Below are positions 36,079-46,499 of a stretch of 64,000 bases of DNA, piece by piece (the stretch's first letter is position 1; each line of letters starts with the position of its first letter). The DNA is from Paragonimus westermani (taxonomy: Eukaryota; Platyhelminthes; Trematoda; Plagiorchiida; Troglotrematidae), in the NCBI GenBank assembly GCA_008508345.1, contig QNGE01003809.1, positions 1 through 64,000 on the forward strand, written 5' to 3'. The notes under the pieces were generated by a model, which worked only from the letters and a program-made list of their open reading frames with translations, was not told the origin of the DNA and did not search any database. Position numbers and translations under genes: made by a program.

Positions 36079-36639
36079 GGGTCGAATTCCTTCTTTCTAT
36101 GCGGCGAGTTCTGGGCTTGCTTCTCAATTGTATTCATCGCAGATTTGTTTGCTTAGTGGTCTACTTTTCATCCTCGTTTATTCGACCCTCATTGTTGTCG
36201 TTGATACCTCCCTGCATCCACACGTCTTCGGTTGTTGGATGTTTTCGAATCGTGTTGTATTCACCATGCTAAATAGTCTATAGGCACAGAATGGCCTACA
36301 TCATGTGACAGTATCCCGTCACGTTGACTATTAACTGGTGGGTCTTTCTTCCTAGGAGTCGTACAGCTGTCGCGCTTGTGGTTAGTCTTATTATCTAAAA
36401 GAGTTAAATCAGCAACATTTGTTTCCTTACCTAATGCTCTCTGTCATATTCCAGAAGTTGTTTTCACATACTCAACAAATTTCTTGAACTTTGCTGATTG
36501 ACTTCTACAAGAATATTCCTTTTGTCGGAATCCGTTGTATGTGCTTTCTGTCGGATAGCTTGATTGTCTTCGTGGTATTGCGACCAGTTCCAAAAGTGAG
36601 CAGTGCGTTCGCCTCAAAGAGGGCGCTGCGTAATCTTGG
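36078..36639. other. No recognised gene
   Basis: Pyrimidine-rich sequence without recognisable coding content. Confidence 0.5.
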
Positions 36640-36970
36640 GTTTGCGAAAGGGTGGGACTGGGATATTCATCTGCATGTTTTTTGGAACCTGTTGAAAGGT
36701 TTAAAGACACTACCGATGTTGCTTATCAAGAAGTCAACAACTCGTTTTCTGCCCGTTTCCCCTCATCGGGTCAATCTAAAATGATGGAATTGTGCAAGTT
36801 CAGCAGTCATCAGCTGGAAAATCAGGATGTAAATGTGCAGGGAGTAGTTTTGAAGATGCGGTCTCTGATGGAACCAACTACATTTTGGGGACGGAATTTG
36901 ACGACCTAGGTGAACCATTGCTTCGTGAAGTCGTTGAAAATGTTCTTTTCAAGTTCAACCTGGTATACAG
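36640..36970 (+). pseudogene. Coding-like segment with a frame switch, product unknown
   Basis: One frame (from 36652) reads YSSACFLEPVERFKDTTDVA then NNSFSARFPSSGQSKMMELC up to about 36830. A second frame then reads DAVSDGTNYILGTEFDDLGE and PLLREVVENVLFKFNL to about 36961, next to a possible donor GTATAC. Both parts look like protein. A frameshift, or a very short intron, is needed to join them. No family is recognised; it could be a decayed gene, an exon or an uncatalogued element. Confidence 0.3.
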
Positions 36971-37101
36971 ATTATGGTCGCTTTCAAAGATCATGGTGTA
37001 AACTGAAACGAAGTTAGCTCATGTAGTACAGTGACCATCCTATGTGAAGTACGCCGAGTGAAGGAGAAAACAATAGAGGACATTTTTCATGTTTGATGTA
37101 C

Positions 37102-37281
37102 CGCTTTCCAGAGTTACATTACGGTATCCAAGGTTTTCTTTTACCACAAGACGGGTACAGAATTCCTTAACTGCCTCACCGCCTTTTTGTTGAAGAAAAG
37201 CAGTACACGCAGCTGTAGAAGACAGTTCGACAGATACCACTTCATCATGAGCTGAATGTGGTTTTAGTTCCAACAAGCTAA
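37102..37281 (-). CDS. Probable internal exon, product unknown
   Basis: The acceptor (ttattcggttttcgatggcag) and donor (AAAGCG followed by GTACAT) enclose 180 nt, phase 1 to 1. The encoded peptide includes LLELKPHSAHDEVVSVELSS and VKEFCTRLVVKENLGYRNVT. It could also start at the in-frame ATG at 37288. No family is recognised. Same strand as the other exons up to 44648. Confidence 0.45.
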
Positions 37282-37804
37282 CTGCCATCGAAAACCGAAT
37301 AAAATGAACTTGATTGCATGACGGTACATATATCAGGCAGCTTGTGATGCCGATGGTGCTGTCACTTTAGTTCCCGTTGCCAAAACACTGCTCTCACATG
37401 CACTTATTATCAGAGACAGGTACCATAACATCAAATATGGGGTCGAGTGAAAAAAATTTGGGGCAGAGCAAAGGCACAAATTAAAGAAGAAAAACTAGTG
37501 TGTTTGTGATGTAACGCACCTTTCCCTCGCCAAACGTTCTAATACTGCTTGACTGCTAAACCTGGGTTCCTGCTATGCGGCTTCCCCTAGTCTACTTGCG
37601 CGGAGACAAGAAAGACACGGTTGGGGTAAACACGCTGTATTGCCAAAAACCAGTTCGACCAAATGAATGAAATGCCTGTAAATATGTATCATGAAATAGT
37701 GATGAGTCACTGTCTACTTGTCTAGGCCACTTCGTTTCCAAGTTGCCAAGTAAGGCCAAATCCATGGCGTTAGTTTCTCGGGGTGGCGTGACACCCCCAC
37801 TCAC

Positions 37805-37963
37805 TTGCACGTATCCTGCTTGCCACTCCGACGTGCCCTCCCAGTGCTTTGTTGCTGTCTGATTCCGTCAGCCATCACCACGGCCCTGGATGGTTTGGAA
37901 TGTTGACTGATTTCATCAGCCGTTACTGATGTCCTGACTAGATTGTTTTGGTGATTTTGCCTC
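37805..37963 (-). CDS. Possible internal exon, product unknown
   Basis: The acceptor (acaaactgttag) is weak; the donor (TGCAA followed by GTGAGT) is good. The 159-nt exon is symmetrical, phase 2 to 2, encoding a polar peptide with NLVRTSVTADEISQHSKPSR and a Gln/Arg/Gly-rich end. No family is recognised. Confidence 0.3.
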
Positions 37964-39257
37964 CTAACAGTTTGTAATTTCGACCAACACGAAAACGTTA
38001 GGACTTGCAATACTTGGTGAACCCGTCTTCATCACAAAGTCAAATGGTCCGTTCTGTTAAACACGAGACGGCTGTTGCTTGCCGATTTGATCACCTAGAT
38101 CTTAGGTAGCGACTAACTTTGCTACGGTATTCTTTTCTCTCCTTGTTCCGTCTGAACAAAATATGGGTAAACCGGTATGCGTTTCGACGAACATCTTCAA
38201 TTCTTAACACTGAAGAAATAACGGAAAAACTACCTTTTCTGCACAAATGTGTAAGGCGTGTGCGTTTACACGGTCGACGTTATAGATGCGAGTTGAACTA
38301 GTGTCGTTATAGGTTTGCGAATTTGTGAAAACTAAGCTTTTTACGTTCACAGATTCTGAAATTACTCTGAAGTGTAAGCCCTGAGGACGACTGGAGTCGT
38401 CGTATCTTCTGAGTGGGCTCACGGTAATTCATATGTTTTGCGCTAATCCCTGTCTCAAACTTGCTGGTCGCTAGGCATCACTTCTTGTTACGGTTACGTC
38501 AACGCGGCGTTTGTCTGAGTTCCTGGACATCGTCCCTCCAGTGAACGTAGTGTTCGTAAGAATTTTACGGGCTTAAGATAGCTTGTGACGAACTGCTCCG
38601 GAAAATGGTAGGCGGAGAGCAACAGGATTTCGGTATGACTGCTTGAAAGAGTCAGCACTCTCACCAGCGCGAATCTGAAAAATACGCTAAAGGAATAAGA
38701 ATTACTGAGTAGCGGAATACAGGGCCAACTGTAGTTTGTTACTCTTAGTAAGTACACGTCAACATCTAGAAAAAATATTTGACTAGAGACTAGCACAGCT
38801 CTATTCTACAGGGACCGTTGTGGTGAATGGGTCAGGTTCACTAAGCGTGTGCATTGAGCCTGCGCTCGCAAGCAGATTGTCAAGGCATTTCAGTCTGAGC
38901 ATGTATGCACACAGAATGATCGTCGCTTGTAAGTCAAGCGGCTCACTTGATGTAGCTCCAGCAGGTTTTCTTATTTATTGATTTTGATAGAGTGGTTGAT
39001 GAGGGTTCCTACATGCTACAATTAGGTCATTTTAACGTCGACAGTACTTGGGAAGTTGCCACAAGTTAAGCGGTTAATCAGGGCGTAATAGTGAGTAAAG
39101 TGTTATAGTCCGCCTTTTCGTTGTGTGGGTTGTGTTCACGATATAAGAGCTGAACGGTTAAATACTTGGCGCAAGATGCGGGAGAACAGGCGAAATGACT
39201 AGTGCCGAACGGGTTTCACTTTAAAACGTCCCAAACAGTAATAGGGAACACAAGTAC

Positions 39258-39491
39258 CTGGTTAACTTTCTTGATAGACTGGTCCTGATAGACTGTCTGA
39301 AACGACTGGTCCCCGAACCTGTTAACAAACCGTCGTGTTGAGCTGTTGGCTTTCATGAAAGTTCTCTGTACGACAAGAGTGGTGAAGTCGCATCTTCTTG
39401 CGTCTGGCCATAGTAACTGGCTTTCAATTGTCTGCAGAACTTCTAAGTCCTTCTGCAGTTTCTCATTCCCTGTTATAGGGTCCATAGTGCA
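39258..39491 (-). CDS. Probable exon, product unknown
   Basis: Open for 78 codons to a donor (AACCAG followed by GTACTT), leaving in phase 0. An ATG is at 39485; an acceptor-like AAG just before 39491 would give phase 0 entry. The peptide looks like a helical protein: EKLQKDLEVLQTIESQLLWP, then FTTLVVQRTFMKANSSTRRF and DQSFQTVYQDQSIKKVNQ. Family not recognised. The phase fits splicing from 40242-40409. Confidence 0.5.
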
Positions 39492-40241
39492 CTTGACTTT
39501 GATGTTGCTGACATGTTACAGTGTGGAGTTTACAAACTGTAGCGTTGTGAGCACACCTGAATGTAAAAACGGTGGTCCTAGTTTTGTGCCCCGTGTATAC
39601 CATCATTCGCGCTTTACCGAACAGATACTGCACTAGCGTTATAATCCTCATGTTACCCAGTAAACCGCTGATGTGGGAGATCATTTGTATCTTACTTGAA
39701 GAGCGTTGTACACATTACTGATCAACTCGATCAGGTGCTTTAGAAAGTGTAGAAAGTTACTTTCATTCGGTTGTCCTCATCGCTTTCGGTCATCCCTCTC
39801 AGACGACAGTTAGATTGGTAACTCATAAAGATTCCTTTCGAAATCCACCTTCACTGTTAAACAGTAACAAATCAAACTAGGTGATCGTACGACTGGCCTA
39901 CGCTACCCCGAACCCAACCGAGAATAATACAGTCGATCCGTAATGAGTAGGCAACTACCGCCTTTCAGGAAGAATGAAACGGTGCGTGCTTCCAAACCAT
40001 CCAGAAGTGTGCCTCCGCACACCGACCAGTTTGAGAAATCACCAGTTCCTTTGCGCGATGCTTTATTACCATTCGGTAAGCGAAATCAAAATGTGTGAGC
40101 TTTCTGTCTTGAAGTGTTGTTAGCTTTCGAAAAGTAATAACTGGTTTGGAAATGAACGTTTTGAAACCTTTTTGTTGTGGTCCCTTGGTTGGTGTTTTGA
40201 ATCAACCTATCCAGTGGAGAGTACGCTGAGGTATTAGTTAC

Positions 40242-40409
40242 CAAGATTGTTGGCAATATCCTCATTTGAAGTGGTAGTTCCTTGTATGTAGCACGGGTGG
40301 GGTACTGCAGGATGCCTTTTGGAGATAGATGCCACAGTGCTACACACCACTTTTGGACTGGCAGTAAACTTGCCTGTTCCCCTGCTGCTGACATTGGCAT
40401 ACTACTCAT
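40242..40409 (-). CDS. Probable first coding exon, product unknown
   Basis: ATG at 40409 with an in-frame stop two codons upstream, open for 56 codons to a donor (ATCTTG followed by GTAACT), leaving in phase 0. The peptide begins MSSMPMSAAGEQASLLPV and continues with VALWHLSPKGILQYPTRATY. It could start a gene continuing at 39258-39491. No family is recognised. Confidence 0.4.
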
Positions 40410-41693
40410 AGCTCAGGTAACATTAAGTGGGTGGCAGTTAGTCGAATGCTAACTGATTTGGTAAGAAGGGAATAGAATTACAAACCGGATGCACAGTCTA
40501 AATCTGTCCACCCCACAGACTTGGATTGTTTCCTGGTTTACTGAGGAACTGAGTGCTCAAAGCTTACCCCAAGAGCTGTCCGCTTTTTCGGGTATATGAC
40601 AAGTCGAATCATTGGTCAAGCGAAGGAAATAGGCGGGCAGTCGCGTAACGTTGACCGCGTAATGGACAAGACTGAAGAACTGTCCTGAATGAAGGCCCGG
40701 TCGAATATCTATCCGATGTAAGGATGAATAAATGGATTATGAGTAGAAACCACTTGTTAAAATACCACTGATCACTATAGGTATTTTCAAGTTTTTCCAG
40801 ATGGTGTTCCCCACGCTAACCTTGGCTCGTGTGGCGTGGGTGTCAGAGTTGTAATGTCACGGTATGTCCAATCCTTAAGCAATGTATGTGAATGCGTATC
40901 ACGTTTTTCGGGTGGTTACAATGGAGTTGTATCTTCCAGCCGTCATAGTTTTGTTGGTGTAAGCGGGTCGGTTGCGAGGCTGTTAACTTCAAAAATTGAG
41001 GGACGCTCCGTGGCGACTACTATTTTAAAGGCAATTTTTCTGCCACGTTTCGCGGTATTTACTTCTTGTCCAGCTGATGGGTAATCACTGGTCAAGAGTG
41101 AACTGTCTGTAGGTACCCCTTTGCTTGGAGGAAGTTGCAAAAGTGACCATGACGGAATCGCAAGACCGGTTCTACAGGTGTTCTGGCAGGACATACTTCA
41201 GTGTTGTTTCCGTATTTCAGTGTATCGTGTCAACCTGCTGTTCATAGTTGGACCAAGATGCATTGAATTCAAATGGTCTCATTCTTACCTTTAGTCTTCT
41301 CTCGACTCCGCGATACAGCTGTGGATTCTGACATCTTAGTACATGTATCGAGTGATTATACCCCAGAGGTCATCGATCATGTTCAGGTCATGGCTGTAGA
41401 GTGGCCCATATAACACATTATTAAAACGGCACCATTATTTTTGTCGGAATATGACGTTCCTTCATGGACGTTTCTTGTCAAATAATACCAAAAATCTGTC
41501 TAACTCTAATTTCTTGTGATGTTAGTAGCAAGTTGACCGACGTAGTTTCTAATAAATTCAGCATCAGGATAATGCACTTCCAAAGTGTTAATAATGCATT
41601 TTGTTAACCTGTGGGACAAATCGGTGTTCGTTTGACAAGGTGAGGTATATCTATCCATAAATAAGATGGTTGATCCAGTCACTCAATTTTTAC

Positions 41694-41887
41694 CCGGTAC
41701 AAATGCTGTCGTTTGTGGGTGGAGGGGTGTAAAGTTGATGTCATACGAACGACATTATTTAACCAGTTCAGTGTTGTCCGCACGCTGTCTGCTAAACTTT
41801 GCAGAGGAGTGTCTTCCGTCCACTCAGTATCAGTCAGCTTACTGCCCGAGAACCCCAGAACCTCCGGGTGCCACTCCCAAGATTTCA
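41694..41887 (-). CDS. Probable internal exon, product unknown
   Basis: Enters in phase 1 after an acceptor-like gtgatgag and leaves in phase 0 at TACCGG followed by GTAAAA. It encodes about 65 residues including VLGFSGSKLTDTEWTEDTPL and LADSVRTTLNWLNNVVRMTS. The entry phase matches the exit phase of 44546-44648. Family not recognised; the acceptor is weak. Confidence 0.4.
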
Positions 41888-42393
41888 CTCATCACACTTG
41901 AAAAATGAGAGGTCAAAGCCTCCCCTGTTAAAGGCTGTTCGGAACAAAAAGCTCCCAGGTTATCTGTATACAAATAAACGGGGCGCCTGGAGCGGGCACA
42001 GTTATTTCAATAAGATGACATCTTAAATGGACTTCTTTGCTATAGAATTAACTTCATAGGACTCGTCGGGTAGCCCAATCAAAAGCCGCTTCTCAGTCCA
42101 AAAGTTTTGCAATCGTTGACTGAGACTTGGAATGCTGATGCTCCGGTGCGTTTCAGAGAATGGATTGGTACACCCGTAAACTATTAGGAAGCTTGGCTAC
42201 CTTCGCTTTTTGGTTCTGCATGTTTCAGGCGTCTCATTATTGTGAAACTTCGTGAGTACACTGCGTATGTTGGTAACAAAGGTGGTACTTCTGTGGTTAC
42301 TACGTGATATCTGAAAACCTTCTGGAGATCGAAATTACTATCGATAAGCACGGATGACGACACATCGGTCTTCCATGTGAAACAAAAGAGTGA

Positions 42394-42700
42394 TCAGAAC
42401 AGGTGGTAATAACCACATTTGTAGAGCAGTGAAACTAGAAGATCGGGACCTGGGAATTTATCACTTTTCAATAGTTTAAGCCCTAAGGCCTTTTCAGTGG
42501 TTGACAGAGGATAGCAAGGAACGTCATAATTCCTATCATATACAGTCCAAATGAGCTGGCTCATACCGGCTGACGTGTTCCTTGAATCATCCAATTCATC
42601 ATCCTGGTCGCCTCAACCAGTTGTAGATTCGCGATCTTTACGCATGTTCATCATACGTTCACATTTTGTTTTACGGAGGTCATTACTATATTTGAAATCA
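42394..42700 (-). mobile_element. RTE-like LINE fragment (endonuclease-RT linker)
   Basis: Minus strand: RMMNMRKDRESTTG near 42640, then STTEKALGLKLLKSDKFPGP and LVSLLYKCG near 42400-42510, matching the conserved 'lkLKxxKxPGPDxLPxxLyK' segment that precedes RT in this class. Contains a stop. Sits between minus-strand exons 41694-41887 and 44546-44648, so probably intronic. Confidence 0.6.
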
Positions 42701-43549
42701 AAGGGATCAGTCAGCGTTTGTTCACAAAGTACACTACATGAACAGAAACCCACTTTCGCTATATCCACAGTCCTTTTTTGGAACGGACCTCTTCTGGACA
42801 GATTCACATAGCTGTCTTAATATCTGCCCAGCGCTCATTTGAACCAGGCTGCCGATGTTTTAGGCAGCTTGATTATCAGCGGTGTTTGACGAACGTCTCG
42901 TGCAACCTGCTCGTACATGTTCCAGCCGACAGCAATACATTTCCGGGTGGACAATTCATGAGTAGACGATATGAGAAAGCTGGTAGAAACTAGGTGGTAA
43001 TCAGGGGGGTTACCTCAAATTAATCGACGGTCCTTAGTGCAGTAATATTGCTGTATAACAGGCAGGTTCGTTTATGAGTATTATAGTGCGTACATTCGGG
43101 AACTAAAGGACAAGCCACAACGTCAGGAAGACGGTGGGCCAGATGCGACTGTCGGGATGGGTGTGTACGCACTATGGGGAAGTGCCACCTGGGTGAATGG
43201 CAATGTACTGCCACCCAATTTTTGTGAATGTCAGCCGTGAAAATGAGTGTATATGTTCGTAGTTCTATGCTTTAACATAACCTGTACGGTAGTTCGTGCA
43301 ATAAACAACTGCACAGCCCAAACGTCTTTTGCGGTCACCACAATACTACTGGCGGCTGATGGTTGCATTGACATTGGGCGCTGCAGCTGGACTGTACAGG
43401 GCGGTCTTGTAGTACGTTTTCATCTTTGTCAATATTCGGGGTTTAGTATTGTATGTCGGACACACGCAAGTCTGGCAAATAAACATCAGCCTTGCGGACC
43501 ATATCAACAGGTATTGCACAAAACGCATAAGCGGTCATTCACTAGCATC

Positions 43550-43640
43550 TATTCGGGCAGGCGTTACTCTGCCTCGGAGCCGGGTGCAATTCCCTCCCGT
43601 TTTGGACGACGAGGTTGAGCTACATCCTGCCCTGAAAATT
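43550..43640 (+). repeat. Possible tRNA-derived SINE
   Basis: CTCTGCCTCGGAGCCGGG followed by TGCAATTCCC (box-B-like GGGTGCAATTCCC at 43582-43594) resembles the anticodon-to-T-arm part of tRNA-derived SINEs. A convincing box A and a complete cloverleaf are not seen. Confidence 0.25.
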
Positions 43641-44545
43641 TGGGAATGAACTACTGATTCAGGTCACTGTTGATGTGAGAGGTGGCGCGAGCTACAGTAC
43701 CTTCTTACCAAACCCAAGACCGTTATAAATGAATGAATAAGAATGAGAATCGTAGCTGCGCTCTTCAGAGGCAACGGGTGTCCGGTTTCAAACTCAAAAG
43801 TGCTCATCAAGGCAGTTTGCTGGCGTATCTGTCAGGACGCGAGTTAATGCTGAAGAGTTATCTTGGCTTGGAAGAAAATAGAAATGAATGAAATGACCTG
43901 TCAGGGTAACAGTAACTTCGTGTACTTTCCGGACGGTTATTGCACGGAAGAAGTTGATTGGAAAAAACCCTCCTTTTTTTCAGGTCCCACAGTCCGTGCG
44001 AACAGAACCGTCTGGAGTGGTGAGACAATCAGAGGCGCTTAAGCAATAGACCTCAGTTGTATGCTCCAAAACGTACCACAGAGAACCTTCTATATTGCAA
44101 CATCATGATCCTGTTTCACAACTGCATGCATGGTATTTTGTAAGATAAGTTGTCTATCCGCGTCCAAAATGTGGTAGTTTTCGTCTCTTGTCAATTTGCA
44201 GCGGAGTATAATGAACACAAGGAAGCAGCTTGACATAAAATCGAACGAACGTCCCCAAGCTGAGCAAATGACCGAACTCCCATATCGAACTGCTACCCAA
44301 CATGGTTTCAGAGTGGAATCAACAATTCAATACTTAGCACAGTCGCCGAATATTTGGCTGACACGAGTAACGAAGTGAACCCAGCTCGTCTGCAAAACAT
44401 CCGAACAGCAGTCATTGTCGGCACAACGCCGAAGTACGGCGGTGACTGAGGTGATCGCAGTTGCATTAAATTGTTCCATGTTGTGTTGTCAAGAGAAGTT
44501 CGTCCAAGCCTTTAAACGTCTTTGGATTCTTGCTCTCTGACTCAC

Positions 44546-44648
44546 CATCAACCATGACCTTCACATTGAGTAAAGACTGGTCAAATGTTTTAACCGTCTC
44601 ATGAACGGGTTGACTAGACTTGGTTGCTTTTTTGTCGTCGAGTGGCAT
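44546..44648 (-). CDS. Possible first coding exon, product unknown
   Basis: ATG at 44648 opens 34 codons (MPLDDKKATKSSQPVHETVK onward) to a consensus donor (GTTGATG followed by GTGAGT), leaving in phase 1. Phase compatible with 41694-41887. Lysine/serine-rich, no recognised domain. Confidence 0.35.
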
Positions 44649-46499
44649 TTGATTTACTTCACGTTTTAATCAAATGATTGTGTTGATTATAAAACTATAT
44701 TACCCTATTCTGCTACCTTGATGTGGTGGTCAGGCTCATACACTGCATCGATGCGAATGGCAATGGTGACTAGGACTTCGGTCTGTCTAAGTGCAATTTC
44801 GTCAGACAGGCCAAAGGAGAGCAGTCAGGGAAAGGTTGCATTTCACACGACTGACTGCATAGGAATGCTTAGGTAGTGCTTCACAGACTTGCGAGCGTAC
44901 AACGGAACTATTTTTATGGTTATGGCACTGCTGTCTTCTTAGACAGGAAGAAGACGGTTGGAAAAGTTGCCTTCAAACAAAGGACACTCTGATCACCCGA
45001 AAGTTCACTGTGACCGCCGGTATATTATCCAATACAGCCGAGAAACATCCGGTATTATTCGAAAACCTTATGTTGCTTTGAATAAATCCAGTACGCAACA
45101 TTGACCAGCATCTGACGTAGATTGCTTATCTAATGTATCCCTGTGCTAGGCAAACCCCCTTACTGCCAAGTGAGTCAGCGTATTTAGTCATTGGCTTCAG
45201 ATAGGGTTCCCCCATCTTATAGTCTTGCAGGTTACACTCTTAAGTCAGGTACTCGGAGTTGGGCCGCTCAGTTTAGCTCCTTTCCGAGGCATAAACGACC
45301 GGGAAGTGTCAGAAGTTATCGTTCTCTTGACAATGGAATTATTTATCCGTTACGGTTTCTTGCTATTTTGCCGTCCAAATTTTCTATCATCCCTGTGCCG
45401 TCGGTGATTATTGTTTTCTAATGCCAAGACAATTGGTAAATATTGGCACTTTTAATATCCCGCACTCTCTTGCATATTGTTCAGCAAACTGCTCTCCCAA
45501 GTCTGGAGCTCGATGTGCGCCGGTGTATGATTTTAGCGCCGTTATTCACCTCTAAACAACTGTCGATCCAAGCGTTTCTATCAAAGAGTCGCCGGTGACG
45601 CCGAATCTGAACCTTGTGAACAGTCGTCGCTCGATTCCAGTTAATTGCATGCGATGACTACCATCAGGAACTTGAACGTAAGCTGATTAAAGGCTTGCAC
45701 AAAACCGCGAACACCACTTGGTTGGACAGTGGAAAGAGGGGAAACGGGCCCTTTTTTGTTTGGAACAAAACAAAGCCGTTTTCTTCGACTCTTGGTTGTA
45801 TAGGTCGTCGAGTTGGTATAAGTGAGGCCATATATAAGAAAGATGTTTTAGTTATCGTCAGCCAATCGCATTGACCTCACAGGTAGGCTGAACATCTTGA
45901 AGACACAGCTCAACTGGTTTCGGCTAAAACTTATAGGCGACAGGGTCCGAATTTCCAGCCATCACGTTTTAAATGGCTGTTCGTTGGGAACAGAAGTGAT
46001 CCTGGAGCTCAAGTAATTGAATTGCGACAAAGCTCTCGAACCAGACCCCCTTTCTTCTTTTCTTTTCAAGGATGATGGGGAGAAGTCAGAACTAACGAAA
46101 CGGTTTGGAGAGCTCAAAAGGCACTTAGTGTAATGGGATCGGACTGGAGCGGTTTTCTGACTGGAGAAGGTCCAGCCAGTCAGGATTCGCTCACAAGCTG
46201 CTGTTGACGGGATTGTAGCCGATCGGCGCCAACCAGTCAGAAACGGTAATCAGATGCTGTTTGAAAGTGTATCAGACTTAAACGACTGTGTTGTTCAAAG
46301 CAAGACCGTGGGACGCGGCAATTAACTGACCAATCAGAACGCACAAACACTTGCCACCCAATAGCAGTACTCTCGTTTCTCCATAAAATGGGTGGTTTTT
46401 CTAATAAATTGAAGTAGCTTAGTGCCGCTCAGACTGTTGTTCTGGTTTCCTCGGTTCGGTAGGCGAGCACAGAACGTAATGTCAGAGGACGATGAAGCT
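44649..46499. other. No recognised gene
   Basis: Upstream flank of the Gypsy element. Short repeated TGACTGG/CCAGTCA words occur at 46155-46242 and may belong to its 5' end, but no LTR pair was found. Confidence 0.4.

Noticed and set aside
36015..36272. Frame beginning with a long run of methionines
   Set aside because: It is the ATG microsatellite read in frame, followed by unrelated sequence.
38375..38410. Short palindrome around GACGACTGGAGTCGTC
   Set aside because: A short isolated inverted repeat without a conserved context; expected by chance in 64 kb.
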